The notes: generated from the sequence alone by a model not told the origin. A stretch of DNA of 64,000 bases from an uncultured Caldilineales bacterium (GCA_937907455.1 CALESQ010000111.1:1-64000); one strand, 5' to 3'. Positions 8,946 to 18,097 are shown, numbered from the stretch's first letter. Translations and numbers: made by a program.

Positions 8946-9818
8946 CTATAACCGAGCCTGCAACTCTTTCCAATGCCGGCCCAGCGGTGTCAGCCGCATG
9001 GTCTTGGCCTTGTCCGGGTCTACTTCGCACAACGCACAATTGCGCCATAGTCCGTAGTCCCAGGCTGCGAACCAGAACACGCCCATCACGCCATCGCGCC
9101 CGGCCGGCCCTTGCTCGCGGCCGATTTCCAGGAGCCGCAAGCACTCATCCATAACCTCTGCCTGCTGGTCAAAAGGCTGGTTCTCGGCGCAGACCTCGGT
9201 GATGACGACCGGCTTGTCGCCGATCCACGCCCTGCGCCATTCAGCGACCAGCGCGCTCCACGTCGCCTGTAGCATAGCCCGGTCGGTCGAGTGGTAGAGG
9301 TGGACGCCGTGCATGGACGGCGAACCAATGCCGGCACGCCGCAAGAGCCGCAGGAACTCACGCCACCAGTCGCGCCCGTGCGCATAGAGAGCCGAGTCGC
9401 GGTCTACATAGTTGATGCTGGCGTTCGGGCCGCACCAGTTCATGTCAACGTCCATCTCGCGTGCCAAGTTGATAAATGTCAGCGCCAGGTCACGACCCTT
9501 TGCCGGCGTGATGTCGTCTTGTTCGCTGACGTGGCCCTCGTTCAGGAACAGCCACGTCTCGCCGTTGGGGTGATTGTAGAGGCGTTCTCGCACCCCTGGG
9601 GCGACAACCCCGTCCAGATGCCAACTACGCACCGTCGGGACGTAGCCCGGCCACTGCACAGGCTCCGTGCAGTAGTAGTCCATCCACCTATCGGGCGCCA
9701 ACAACTCTAGCGCCTGCTGTGTCCTCCACAGCATCGCCGGGTCCGGTTCCCAAGGCAGGCAGACGTTCCAACCATATGGAGTTTGCATAAGTTTGCTCTG
9801 CTGGCCGGCGGCAGCCAT
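8946..9818 (-). CDS. TIM-barrel glycoside hydrolase-like virion protein, 290 aa
   Basis: Clan A-like barrel features: 'WLFLNEGHVSEQDD' carries the Asn-Glu of strand 4 (acid/base) and 'PVVITEVCAENQPFD' carries the candidate nucleophile Glu of strand 7; 'MNWCGPNASINYVDRDS' lies between them. The same layout ('IWEAPNEPQ' and 'LITECGVDGG') occurs in the endolysin at 39616-41265, so the two are related. It probably cleaves a host envelope polysaccharide during adsorption. The start is uncertain: ATG at 9788 ('MQTPYGWN') is an alternative, and neither has a clear ribosome site. Confidence 0.7.
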   Translation of the reverse strand: MAAAGQQSKLMQTPYGWNVCLPWEPDPAMLWRTQQALELLAPDRWMDYYCTEPVQWPGYVPTVRSWHLDGVVAPGVRERLYNHPNGETWLFLNEGHVSEQDDITPAKGRDLALTFINLAREMDVDMNWCGPNASINYVDRDSALYAHGRDWWREFLRLLRRAGIGSPSMHGVHLYHSTDRAMLQATWSALVAEWRRAWIGDKPVVITEVCAENQPFDQQAEVMDECLRLLEIGREQGPAGRDGVMGVFWFAAWDYGLWRNCALCEVDPDKAKTMRLTPLGRHWKELQARL

Positions 9819-9848
9819 CCACCGCCGGCCAGGTCACACACGTCGATC

Positions 9849-11264
9849 CTACCGCGACGGCGATACCGTCAGGTAGTCCTCCGGGCAGAACGCCGAGCTG
9901 ATGTACTGCTCAGCGAAGTAGCTGGAGGTCATGTCAGGAACCATCGGGCTGAGCGGCCCGCGGCAAGCCACGTCCTGGATGCGCGCCTGCGCCCAGGGCG
10001 CCGAGCACCAGATGTTCGGGCGGAACACGACCGTCGGCTGCACGCACTCGTTGTCGGTCTTCCAGTACCACAGGAAGCGACCGCCGTCCGTGGCCTTGTA
10101 GTGAGCGCCGCCGGAGACCTCGGCAAAGCGATTGGCCGGCTTGCTCATGTCGATGTACTGGCCGCGCATGATCGGCACCGCGCCGTTGCCCAGGTTGCGG
10201 GTCAGAACGTAGATGTCGCCGGTGAAGCCGTCGGCCGCCTGGCCGACCGCCTGCCAGTCGTAGCTGATGATCGGGATAGGGGTGCTATCCACGTAGATTT
10301 GGCCGTCGCCGAACGCGCCGCCGTTGAGGGTGTCCCGGTAAGCGCGCGCCTCCAGGGTGTTCAGGTTGGCTTCGGTGTACTGGCCGCCGGGGCAAACGCT
10401 CCAGCAGGTGAAGGCGTCCAGCAGGCAGTAGCGCAGGTGGTTGGGCAGCATGATCACCATGTCGCCGGGGGCCACACGGCCATTGCCCGACCAGGCGATC
10501 TTTTGGCGAATGCGGCGCACGATGGAGATGATGTAGTCGATCAGGTTGTGGGTGCCGTTCAGCTTGTGGCTGAAGTCGTTGTCATCCCAATCGACCACGA
10601 TGCTGTCCATCGCCGAGCAGCGCACACCGTTGGTCACATTGACGTAGCCGGTGTTGATCAGGCGCTCCAGCCCCTCGAACTGGCCGGTGGTGCTGGAGTT
10701 GCCGGTGATCACCATGCGCTTCAGGTCATCGTAGACGACGCGGCCGGCCAGCACGCTGGACCACACCAGGTCGTCGTCGATCTGCTGGCCGTTGAGGGTG
10801 TAGACCGGCTGCTCGGCCCACAACTTGCGGTTGTTCTCGGTCAGGTCGCGGGTCGGTCCCTTGCGGGCCAGGCGTCCCTTGTCGGGCAGCAGAATCTCGC
10901 AGGTGCCGAAGTCCACGCCGTCGGCGTCGTCGCAGGCCGCTTTCTCGCCGGTGGTGTAGACGCCATCGCTCTTGTCCGGCCCAGTCCAGGAGAGCAGCTT
11001 GACGAACTGCCGGCAGTCGTCGTTCGGCTGCCAGCCCATCCAGGCCAGGAACGGCTCGTCCGTCATGGTCAGGGAGAAGAGGGCGTTGTCGCTCTGGTCG
11101 GTGAACAGCCCGCAACAGCCGGTCAGGCTGCCCAGGCTGCTCAGGGTCAGGCTTGCCTCTTTGGGCCGCACGCCCATGTACGGCCGCATCGGGTAGGGGC
11201 CGGTCTGTCCGCTGACGGCCGTCAGGGCCTGGATCAGCATATTCAAGTCAACATTACTTGCCAT
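9849..11264 (-). CDS. Major capsid protein, HK97-fold candidate, 471 aa
   Basis: Located directly after the protease-scaffold gene, where the major capsid protein is expected. Size fits. The body has the long spine-helix-like segment 'NLIDYIISIVRRIRQKIA' and a C-terminal beta-rich axial region with 'YDWQAVGQAADGFTGDIYVL'. It has about 13 cysteines ('GCCG', 'CWSVC', 'NECV', 'IWC', 'VAC', 'FC'), unusual for a capsid protein and suggesting disulfide or metal stabilisation. Identity rests on context and size rather than a signature motif. Confidence 0.75.
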   Translation of the reverse strand: MASNVDLNMLIQALTAVSGQTGPYPMRPYMGVRPKEASLTLSSLGSLTGCCGLFTDQSDNALFSLTMTDEPFLAWMGWQPNDDCRQFVKLLSWTGPDKSDGVYTTGEKAACDDADGVDFGTCEILLPDKGRLARKGPTRDLTENNRKLWAEQPVYTLNGQQIDDDLVWSSVLAGRVVYDDLKRMVITGNSSTTGQFEGLERLINTGYVNVTNGVRCSAMDSIVVDWDDNDFSHKLNGTHNLIDYIISIVRRIRQKIAWSGNGRVAPGDMVIMLPNHLRYCLLDAFTCWSVCPGGQYTEANLNTLEARAYRDTLNGGAFGDGQIYVDSTPIPIISYDWQAVGQAADGFTGDIYVLTRNLGNGAVPIMRGQYIDMSKPANRFAEVSGGAHYKATDGGRFLWYWKTDNECVQPTVVFRPNIWCSAPWAQARIQDVACRGPLSPMVPDMTSSYFAEQYISSAFCPEDYLTVSPSR

Positions 11265-11311
11265 CGTAGGTTCTCCTGTGCGCTCAGGATGCGCACGAAG
11301 GTGTGGGTTGG

Positions 11312-13492
11312 CTATTCGTGGACGACGCGCTTGAGACGCGCCAGCCAGTCATCGGCCATCGGATCGTCGCCGGCCTTGGCCTCTACAGCCTCTTTCGACT
11401 TCGTGGCCCGGTACTCGTCGCCGGCTTGGAGGCGACGCACGGTCGCGCGGGGCAGGTTGGCTACCTTCTCAGCGACCTTGGCCTCGTCGGACTGCTTCAT
11501 GGCCTGCACGTCCTGCGCGTTCTTCTCGACGACGGTGCGCAGGGATTTCACATCGTCGAGAGCGGCCTTGAGCGCAGCGGCGATCTGGTCGAGCTGCCCC
11601 TGGATGGCGCCGGCGGCCTTCTCGGCCACCGCATTCAGCGCATCCTCGGTCAGCACCAGCTCGTACTCGCCGCCGTCCAACGAAGGCGCCTTAGCGGCCT
11701 TCTCCATGTCTTCCTCGTCGTCCTCTTCGTCGGCCGGGACGACCTCATCGACCGGGGCCTCGTCGTCCGGGGTGGCGGCTTCGGTGGTCTCTTCGTCTTC
11801 GTCCTCGCCATCCTCCGGCTTAGCAGACGCCTTGGCCCGCACGCCTGCCTGCTTCAGCATCTCGGCGTTGGAGTCGAGCTGGTCCAGAATTGTCACGGCC
11901 AAGTCTATGCCCAGCACGGTCTCCAACTCCTCACGCTTTTCCTGGCTGATTTTCGCCATCTTGCTTACCTCCGAGAGTTGTAGAGCCGACCACGGGAAAG
12001 CCGCCCGCTCCCTGCGCATCAGGCTCCGTTCCAAAATCGCACCAGGCGGGGTGTACACCCCGTCGGGCGAGCGATTCGCATAGAGAAACTTGATCGAGGC
12101 CCCCGTCTCTTTGGCGTGGGCCTTGTAGTAGCTGGCCGCGCGCCGGCCGGCTGGCGTGTCGTCGAAGGTGCCGCTCTCCAGCAGGAAGCCCGGCTCTCCC
12201 ACGACGGCCTGGTAGTCGCACTCGCCGATCTTGGCGCCAGGGATGTGGAAAATCAGCAGCGGCCCGCGCTGCCGACTCTTGTCGGCCACGGCCACGGCTG
12301 AGCGCAGGAACTCGGTGCTGACGACTTCCTTGTCGCGATCCTCAAAGCCGCCGCTGGAGATCAGCACCCAGCGGGTCTTGCCGTCCGGCTGGTCGAAGGC
12401 TTTGAAGGAGACCAGGGTGGGCAGGTCGGCGGCTTTCTCCTCGTCTTCCCACAAGTCAGCTTCGCCCAGCCTTTCAGAAACATAGCTTACATCGCCCACG
12501 TCGCCCCAGTCGGGTGCCTTGATGGACTCGTATTTCTTGACGCGCTTGCCGATGCTCTTCAGCAAGCGATCAAAATCCGTCCTGTAGCGACGGTATGCTT
12601 CCGGCGCGGTCTCGCCTTTCCGGACAGCCGTATCGTACCCCTCGTACGCGTCATCGTTTGCCAGGGGAGCCTCAACGTCGGCCAGCTTACTTGTGACATG
12701 AGAAATGTCGCCCACGTGAGCCCAGTCGGGGTCAGATACATCCTGACTTAGTTTGTCGGAAATCTTCTCTATCATGGCCTGAGCCGACCGGAGCCGCGCT
12801 GGCATCGTCTTGGCAGCAGAGTCGCCAGGGTCGCCCAAAACGCCTTTAGGTGGCTTGACGGGTCCAGCTATGATTTTGCCGGCCGGGCCGTCTCCCTTCT
12901 TGCCGCCACCCTCGCCGGCTCCGTCCTTGGGCGCGAACTGGCCGCCGCGCGGGTCGCCCTCTGGGTGACGTTCTACCATCGACTCGTCAAAGCGCCGCTT
13001 CTCGACCGCCTCGCCGGCCTCGCCATCCTTCCACGCCTTGACCGCCTCGTCGCCGTACACGGCCCGCAGCCGGCCCAGGAAGTCGGCCCGGTCTGTGTCC
13101 GCGTCTTTCTCCTCGACGTTGGCGTACAGCGCGGCCTGGTAGGCCAGCGCGTCCTTGCGGTCGGGGTAGCACTTCATCTTGCCGGCCAGGCTGCCGTCGT
13201 CGTTCATTTGGTAGACGCAGTGCTGGCCATCCTCTTCAACCACTTTCCACGGCATGATTGCCTCCTGCGCCGGCTCCTGACCGCCCCACACCTGGTTGAT
13301 GCCAGGCGGCTCGTCTTGCTCTTTGTGGGCCAGGGACGCCCTGACCGCTTTCCATGCCGCCCGGTAGGCGGTCTTCTCGTCGTCGCTGCCGGCGCCGTTG
13401 AACACGTCAACCCACTGCTGGCGCAGGGGCTTGGCCATGCGGCGCACGGCCGGCGGCAGGTCCTTGTCGTTGGGGCCGATGAAGGCAGCCAT
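11312..13492 (-). CDS. ChaB-domain, GGQ linker, prohead protease and scaffold fusion, 726 aa
   Basis: Residues 1-70 match a ChaB-like helical domain ('DKDLPPAVRRMAKPLRQQWV'). Residues about 172-190 hold a shortened form of the shared linker ('RHPEGDPRGGQFAPKDG'). A duplicated block ('DWAHVGDISHVTSKL', 'DWGDVGDVSYVSERL') follows. Residues about 350-500 resemble an S78-like prohead protease: 'LLIFHIPGAKIGE' with the candidate His and 'TGASIKFLYANRS' with the candidate Ser. The rest is acidic and coiled, fitting a scaffold delta domain. Start overlaps the neck gene by TGATG. It should assemble and then digest the prohead core. Confidence 0.75.
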   Translation of the reverse strand: MAAFIGPNDKDLPPAVRRMAKPLRQQWVDVFNGAGSDDEKTAYRAAWKAVRASLAHKEQDEPPGINQVWGGQEPAQEAIMPWKVVEEDGQHCVYQMNDDGSLAGKMKCYPDRKDALAYQAALYANVEEKDADTDRADFLGRLRAVYGDEAVKAWKDGEAGEAVEKRRFDESMVERHPEGDPRGGQFAPKDGAGEGGGKKGDGPAGKIIAGPVKPPKGVLGDPGDSAAKTMPARLRSAQAMIEKISDKLSQDVSDPDWAHVGDISHVTSKLADVEAPLANDDAYEGYDTAVRKGETAPEAYRRYRTDFDRLLKSIGKRVKKYESIKAPDWGDVGDVSYVSERLGEADLWEDEEKAADLPTLVSFKAFDQPDGKTRWVLISSGGFEDRDKEVVSTEFLRSAVAVADKSRQRGPLLIFHIPGAKIGECDYQAVVGEPGFLLESGTFDDTPAGRRAASYYKAHAKETGASIKFLYANRSPDGVYTPPGAILERSLMRRERAAFPWSALQLSEVSKMAKISQEKREELETVLGIDLAVTILDQLDSNAEMLKQAGVRAKASAKPEDGEDEDEETTEAATPDDEAPVDEVVPADEEDDEEDMEKAAKAPSLDGGEYELVLTEDALNAVAEKAAGAIQGQLDQIAAALKAALDDVKSLRTVVEKNAQDVQAMKQSDEAKVAEKVANLPRATVRRLQAGDEYRATKSKEAVEAKAGDDPMADDWLARLKRVVHE

Positions 13493-14088
13493 CAGCGGTT
13501 GGCCTCCGCCATGCGGCTGGCCATGTTGCTCAGCATCTGCTCGACGCGCGCCCGGAAGTAGGCGTCGGTCTCTGGCGCCGTGAAGGCCCGCTCCATGAAG
13601 TGCCAGGGCTTGATGCCCCGCACTGAACCGGCAAAGTTCATGTACACGTCGCGCTTCGGCTCAGCCTGCGCCTTGCCCCTGCGGTAGCGCACGCCGGAGG
13701 CGATGCGCCGGCCACCCGGTCCCATCTGCTGGCCGGTCGAGCGCCAGGCCAGCGCCTTGGCATTCTTGGGCCGGATGCGGTCGTGCGGGTCAGGCACGCC
13801 GATGGCGCTCTCGTGGTAGATGCCGGTGCCGTACTCAACCCAGCGCGCGTAGTGCTTGTTGGTGCCGACCTCGATCCAGGAGTAGCTGGCGCCGGGCTGC
13901 TTGACCGGCCCGACGGCAATCGAGCGCCCCAGTGTGCCGGTACGGCCAGAGACGCCCTCGCGCGGCGGGTACTGGGCCGCCTTGGCCTGGACGAACTTGC
14001 CCACGTCCTCCAGCGCGGCCTTGCGCTCGGCGCGCATGGTGCGGTAGACGGCCGGGAAGTTGATGCGCTTGGTCGCAACGTAGGCCAT
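13492..14088 (-). CDS. HK97 gp10-like neck/tail completion protein, 198 aa
   Basis: Typical gp10 features: a helical start 'YRTMRAERKAALEDVGKFVQ' with 'TGTLGRSIAV', then 'YARWVEYGTGIY', and the ending 'GIKPWHFMERAFTAPE' that is characteristic of this family. These proteins sit at the head-tail interface. The gene overlaps its upstream neighbour's stop by one base and the downstream protease by TGATG. Confidence 0.82.
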   Translation of the reverse strand: MAYVATKRINFPAVYRTMRAERKAALEDVGKFVQAKAAQYPPREGVSGRTGTLGRSIAVGPVKQPGASYSWIEVGTNKHYARWVEYGTGIYHESAIGVPDPHDRIRPKNAKALAWRSTGQQMGPGGRRIASGVRYRRGKAQAEPKRDVYMNFAGSVRGIKPWHFMERAFTAPETDAYFRARVEQMLSNMASRMAEANR

Positions 14089-14321
14089 TAGTAGATTGCC
14101 TCCGGGTCGAAGGCCGTCTCTTGGTAGGAGAGCACTTGGCCGCCGAACGCCTCAGCCGCCGCGCGGGCCGCGTTCAAGTCCGGATTGGGGTCAGAGCCGG
14201 CCGGCCCGTTTGGGTCCAGACGCGCGTTCAGCATGGTCTCGGTCAGCGGGTTGGCCGGGCAAGACCAGCGGTAGCCGTCTATGGTGGCAGTGTCGCCCAG
14301 GATGGTGATCGTCGCCGGCAT
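14088..14321 (-). CDS. Hypothetical protein, 77 aa
   Basis: Begins 'MPATITILGDTATIDGYRWS' and ends with 'QVLSYQETAFDPEAIY'. A small beta-then-helix protein between the minor head and neck genes, so probably a virion assembly factor. No family recognised. Confidence 0.6.
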   Translation of the reverse strand: MPATITILGDTATIDGYRWSCPANPLTETMLNARLDPNGPAGSDPNPDLNAARAAAEAFGGQVLSYQETAFDPEAIY

Positions 14322-14323
14322 AG

Positions 14324-16228
14324 CTAACTCCTCATCAACTTCCAGATCAGGTCGAAGTGGTCAGGGTCATCGTTGGCAAACTTGGCTGGAATGTAGCGCA
14401 TGGCCTCGATGCCCATCGAAACCACTTCGGTAGCAGTAATCTGAGTACCTTTGCCACCGTAATAGACTTTGCCTACATAGGGGTCGTAGAAGGAATCAGG
14501 GATGGCAATTTCGTCATCGGCATAGCCGCTGTCCGGTCGAAGGTTGCGCAAAAAAGCACCCGATGAGTTAATAGTGCGCCGGCGATAGAAGGCGACCGCC
14601 TCGTCCAACGCGCCAGTCGCTGTTTCCTCGAAATGATGACCCAGCTCGTGAACGATTTGCGAACTGGCAAACGCGCCCTTGATCGACGCTTCTGCTTGGT
14701 CTAGACGATCAGCAGAGAAATAGGCAGCACGTCCGGTCGTGCCAGGTAAAATCAGCACCTTGCCTGCTGCCTTGCTGCCAACTAGCCGGTTAAACTCGGC
14801 GAAACCCTGAGTGATAGCTTCGCGCTGTCTATCTGTAATCGCGTCGCTGAACTCTGGCGTCACCGTGCCAGGCGTCTTGGCCCACAACAGACTTAACTGG
14901 TCATCAACAAACTTGGAATGAAGATCATTCTCGGCGCGATACATGGCTTCGATGCGCCGCCTCATACCGTCAATGACTTGTTCGCTTTCCTCGGTCCCTG
15001 CTACACCGTCGGCCAGTTGCTTGCTAAAGGTCTGACTTGCTTCTTCGACAAGCCGATCCTTTTCAGCAGTGAGCCGGGCCAGATCGTCAGCGTGGCGCTT
15101 CTTGATCTCCGCCAGCTTCGCCCGCACCTCCGGCCCAGTCATGGCCTGTCCCGTGCTGCCGGCTGGGCTGCTGCCGGCGCCTTCGGGCGCCCACTGGCCG
15201 CCGCGTTCGTCGCCGGCCGGGTAGCGCGGCTGGTCGGGGTTGTAGCGCTTCTCGACCTCGCCCGGCATGGTGGGCAACGGGTAGGGCCGGGTGCGAGCTT
15301 CTAGCTCAGCGGGGTTCGCATTCAGCCAGCACCTACACGCGGGATGCGATGGCGGCTTGTAGTAGCGCCCGTTTTCCGGGTTCAGAATGCCGGTCGTCAG
15401 GTTGCCCACCTGATTATGTAGAGGCCGGCAGACCTTACATACCCTTTCATCCCGTGCAGTCTGCCAGGTGAAAGTTTGCAGCCCTGCCGCCTTCAGGCCG
15501 GCCATGCGGGCTTCCGCGTAGACGCGCGTCGTCTCGGTCTGGGCGATGACGCGCGGCCGGTCTACCAAGTTCGGATAGGGGTTGGTGGGCACCAGCCGCC
15601 ACACCTTCTCGGTCAGCTCCTCGAAGTCCTGGTCGCTGGCGATCCAGCGGCTGATGGTGCGCCCCAGCATAGTCTGGGTGGAGGCGTTGATCCTCGTCAC
15701 CAGGTCGTAGCGGTACTTCATCGCCCACTGCTCGGCGGCCCGGTCCCAGATGTCCCAGGACAGCTCGACGCCCAGGTCGGCCAGTTGCACCCAGATCGAC
15801 TTCTTGGCCGTGCCGATCACGCCATCCAGCACTGGCGTCAGCCCAGCCCACAGCCGGCCCTGCTCCTGGCCCCAGTCGAGGCCGATGGTGATGGCGATCT
15901 GCCGGCGTATCTTGCGGGCCTCCTCCAGTGCCTTGCGGTTAGCGCGCAACTGCCGGCGCAGCCGCACCCACTGGCCGGCGAAGAACAGGAACATGGCAGC
16001 CTGGATCAGCTTCTCGCTGTCGCGCCGCTCTTCGTCCAGCGGGTCGTCGGCGAAGGTGGTCTCCTCTTTGGCGGCCACGCGCGCCACCTGCGCCGGCCGG
16101 GGCAGGAAGGGCATGGTCTCCCAGTAGGGGCGGATAGTGTCTTCCGGCTCCAGCGCGGCCGACCAGAACCAGGCATCGCTGCCGGTCAGCTTCTGGCCGT
16201 GGCGCGCGTCTATCACTTTTTGAGCCAT
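14324..16228 (-). CDS. Minor head protein (SPP1 gp7-like) fused to a zinc metallopeptidase-like domain, 634 aa
   Basis: Residues about 100-320 are a head-morphogenesis domain, ending in the usual Cys/His block 'ARDERVCKVCRPLHNQ' and 'PPSHPACRCWLN'. At about 337-360 comes the shared linker 'YNPDQPRYPAGDERGGQW'. A coiled coil follows, then 'SSQIVHELGHHFEE' near residue 532, an HExxH zincin motif (here HELGH plus a following His), with 'ATEVVSMGIEAM' as a possible third ligand. Attaching a protease to an internal head protein suggests delivery with DNA or a role in maturation (inference). Confidence 0.82.
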   Translation of the reverse strand: MAQKVIDARHGQKLTGSDAWFWSAALEPEDTIRPYWETMPFLPRPAQVARVAAKEETTFADDPLDEERRDSEKLIQAAMFLFFAGQWVRLRRQLRANRKALEEARKIRRQIAITIGLDWGQEQGRLWAGLTPVLDGVIGTAKKSIWVQLADLGVELSWDIWDRAAEQWAMKYRYDLVTRINASTQTMLGRTISRWIASDQDFEELTEKVWRLVPTNPYPNLVDRPRVIAQTETTRVYAEARMAGLKAAGLQTFTWQTARDERVCKVCRPLHNQVGNLTTGILNPENGRYYKPPSHPACRCWLNANPAELEARTRPYPLPTMPGEVEKRYNPDQPRYPAGDERGGQWAPEGAGSSPAGSTGQAMTGPEVRAKLAEIKKRHADDLARLTAEKDRLVEEASQTFSKQLADGVAGTEESEQVIDGMRRRIEAMYRAENDLHSKFVDDQLSLLWAKTPGTVTPEFSDAITDRQREAITQGFAEFNRLVGSKAAGKVLILPGTTGRAAYFSADRLDQAEASIKGAFASSQIVHELGHHFEETATGALDEAVAFYRRRTINSSGAFLRNLRPDSGYADDEIAIPDSFYDPYVGKVYYGGKGTQITATEVVSMGIEAMRYIPAKFANDDPDHFDLIWKLMRS

Positions 16229-17199
16229 AGCACTCCGCTCCAGTCGCCGTGGCCGAATTGGTCCAGCATGAACGCCTTGCCGACCTCGTACTCGCCGCTC
16301 TTCACTTCGTCGTTGGCAATGTCCCGGTGGGAGACCTTGACGCCCGGCAGCTTGAAATTGGCGAACTCCTGCGGCGAAGTGAAGTCAGGCAGGTCGGGCA
16401 AGCTGCCGGCCTCCACGCCCAGGCGCGTCAGATAGCGCCGAAACTGGCGGTTGTAGACACCGACCTCTTCAGGCCGGTAATACTGAAAGCCCTTCTTGGC
16501 CCAGGCGTAGCGGCCGATGGAAATGTCGGCAAAGAGCCGGATAGCGTCGATCTCGGTCTCTTTGGCCATGACCTCGATCTGGCGCTCGTAGAGCTTGTGG
16601 GCCAGGTCGTGATCCTGGAACTGCGGCTCGAAGATCATCTCCTCGTTGTAGCAAATCTGGTGCTGCCCCTCGTCCATGATGAGGCGCTCGGCTGTGCCCA
16701 CCGGGGCGCCGCTTGTGTCAAACCACTCGGCGCGCACAATGAAGGCCGGCTTGTGAGCGCGCGGGTTGGAGTAGAGCTGGTCGCCGGTGTAGACCTCCAA
16801 CTTGGCCACGTAGCCGTCCAACTCGAACATCTGGCGCAGCTCACCCTCGTCGATGCCCAGGCCGTCCATTGCCCACCGGCAGTCGCCCTTGCCCTTCTCG
16901 CGGTAGACGATTTTGGTGGGCCGGGCCGGCTTGGCCGGCCGGAGGGCTTGCCGGGCCTCAGCGCCGCCGGCCGCCGCATCGTCGGTCCACTGGCCGCCGC
17001 GCTCGTTGCCGGCGGGGACGCGCGGCTGGTCGGGATCGAACTTGGCCGCCACCTGCCAACCGCGCGCCGCTGCCATCGCCTGCACACGCTCCAGGTCCAG
17101 CAGCAGGTCGGCCGGCAGCGCCACGCCGTGGGCGCGCGCAAAGGCAGCCGTCGCCAGGACAGCCTGCGCCGCGCGTGCGCCTTCGGCGGGAGCGATCAT
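16213..17199 (-). CDS. GGQW-linker protein with GNAT-like domain, 328 aa
   Basis: After a short helical N-terminus the linker 'FDPDQPRVPAGNERGGQW' appears at about residue 53. The C-terminal half reads 'LAHKLYERQIEVMAKETEID' and 'FADISIGRYAWAKKGFQYYR', the pattern of a GNAT acetyltransferase core: helix, beta strand, then 'YAWAKKGF' near the acyl-CoA pocket. It overlaps the minor head gene by 16 bp. It may acetylate host or virion molecules. Substrate unknown; the assignment is by pattern recognition. Confidence 0.65.
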   Translation of the reverse strand: MIAPAEGARAAQAVLATAAFARAHGVALPADLLLDLERVQAMAAARGWQVAAKFDPDQPRVPAGNERGGQWTDDAAAGGAEARQALRPAKPARPTKIVYREKGKGDCRWAMDGLGIDEGELRQMFELDGYVAKLEVYTGDQLYSNPRAHKPAFIVRAEWFDTSGAPVGTAERLIMDEGQHQICYNEEMIFEPQFQDHDLAHKLYERQIEVMAKETEIDAIRLFADISIGRYAWAKKGFQYYRPEEVGVYNRQFRRYLTRLGVEAGSLPDLPDFTSPQEFANFKLPGVKVSHRDIANDEVKSGEYEVGKAFMLDQFGHGDWSGVLWLKK

Positions 17200-17382
17200 C
17201 TAGTCCTTGCCCTCCGCCTTGTCGGCGTTGGCCCAGAACTCGGCGTGCATCTCGACCCAATCGGCCTCGGTCGCGTCGCCGGTCTTGCCGCCCATCGCCC
17301 GCACCATGTTCTGAATCCAGGTCTTGTATGCCTCCAGGCTGCGGTCGGGCGGCCTGGTGATGGCGAGCTTGTTAGCACTCAA
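17200..17382 (-). CDS. Small protein, 60 aa, paralogue of the protein at 32264-32455
   Basis: The start is TTG at 17382, preceded by AGGAGG at the right spacing; it overlaps the end of the upstream gene by 11 bp. The core 'RSLEAYKTWIQNMVRAMGG' and 'ATEADWVEMHAEFW' are nearly the same in the early-operon protein at 32264-32455. Helical, acidic C-terminus, function unknown. Two copies in late and early operons suggest a shared protein-binding helper. Confidence 0.75.
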   Translation of the reverse strand: MSANKLAITRPPDRSLEAYKTWIQNMVRAMGGKTGDATEADWVEMHAEFWANADKAEGKD

Positions 17383-18097
17383 CGCGCACCTCCTGCATGT
17401 TCTTGATGTCCCAGTAGGCGATCTGGTCGTGTTCACAGGCCAACCGCTGAGCCTCCTCCGGCGTCTTGGCCCGGATCGACACGTCCAGCCACACAGTGTC
17501 GGTCTCGGTGTCCAGCCAGCCGCCAAAGAAGTGGTTGTCCTCGACCAGCGCGTCGTTGTTGCGGTTGACGTAGCGGCCGAAGCGCTTTTCGCTGACCTCG
17601 GCCTGCTTCATCGTCTCGCTGCGCTCCGGGTAGGGCGAGACCATGTAGCCGTCGCTGGGCGAGTAGTCATCGAAGGGCTGGTAGGAGAAGCCGCCCGACT
17701 CGACCATCAGCGAGATCAACCCGCGCGCCTCGACCTTGCTGAAGCGCCCGCGCCGGTCAGGGGAATGCACGTCGCTGGTCCACTGGCCGCCGTCCGGGCT
17801 GCCCTTGGGCGCGCGCGGCTGGTCGGGGTCGTAGCGCTTCTCGGCGCTGCCGGCCGGCGGGAAGCCGAACGTCGCGCGCAGCCGGTCAACCCAGCTCAGC
17901 GCCTTCTCGGCCTGGGTCGGCTGCTCAGCGGCCGGCTCTGGCGCAGCGCTGGCCTCAGCCGGCAGGCCGAACGCGCCGCGCAGCTTTTCCATGATCTCGG
18001 CCTCGGTAAGGGGCCGGTCAGGCAGCGACGTGGTGTTGGGGCCAGGTTCGTAGGGCGGGAGACTGTCAGGACCGTCAATGCCTTTGTATGCGGCCAT
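17372..18097 (-). CDS. GGQW-linker protein with unknown C-terminal domain, 241 aa
   Basis: The N-terminal 85 residues are Pro/Ala-rich with 'LTEAEIMEKLRGAFGLPAEA' and a similar helix 'SWVDRLRATFGFPP', perhaps repeated docking helices. The linker 'YDPDQPRAPKGSPDGGQW' is at about 88-105. The C-terminal domain has 'GYMVSPYPERSE', 'RYVNRNNDALVEDNHFFGGW' and 'TVWLDVSIRAKTPEEAQRLA'. I have an impression of this domain from phage and toxin contexts but cannot name it. Probably a virion-associated effector. Confidence 0.65.
   Translation of the reverse strand: MAAYKGIDGPDSLPPYEPGPNTTSLPDRPLTEAEIMEKLRGAFGLPAEASAAPEPAAEQPTQAEKALSWVDRLRATFGFPPAGSAEKRYDPDQPRAPKGSPDGGQWTSDVHSPDRRGRFSKVEARGLISLMVESGGFSYQPFDDYSPSDGYMVSPYPERSETMKQAEVSEKRFGRYVNRNNDALVEDNHFFGGWLDTETDTVWLDVSIRAKTPEEAQRLACEHDQIAYWDIKNMQEVRVEC

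Noticed and set aside
9783..12083. Open frame of 766 cod­ons on the plus strand
   Set aside because: Runs antisense through capsid and protease-scaffold genes; composition is Val/Ala/His then Ser-rich without any motif.
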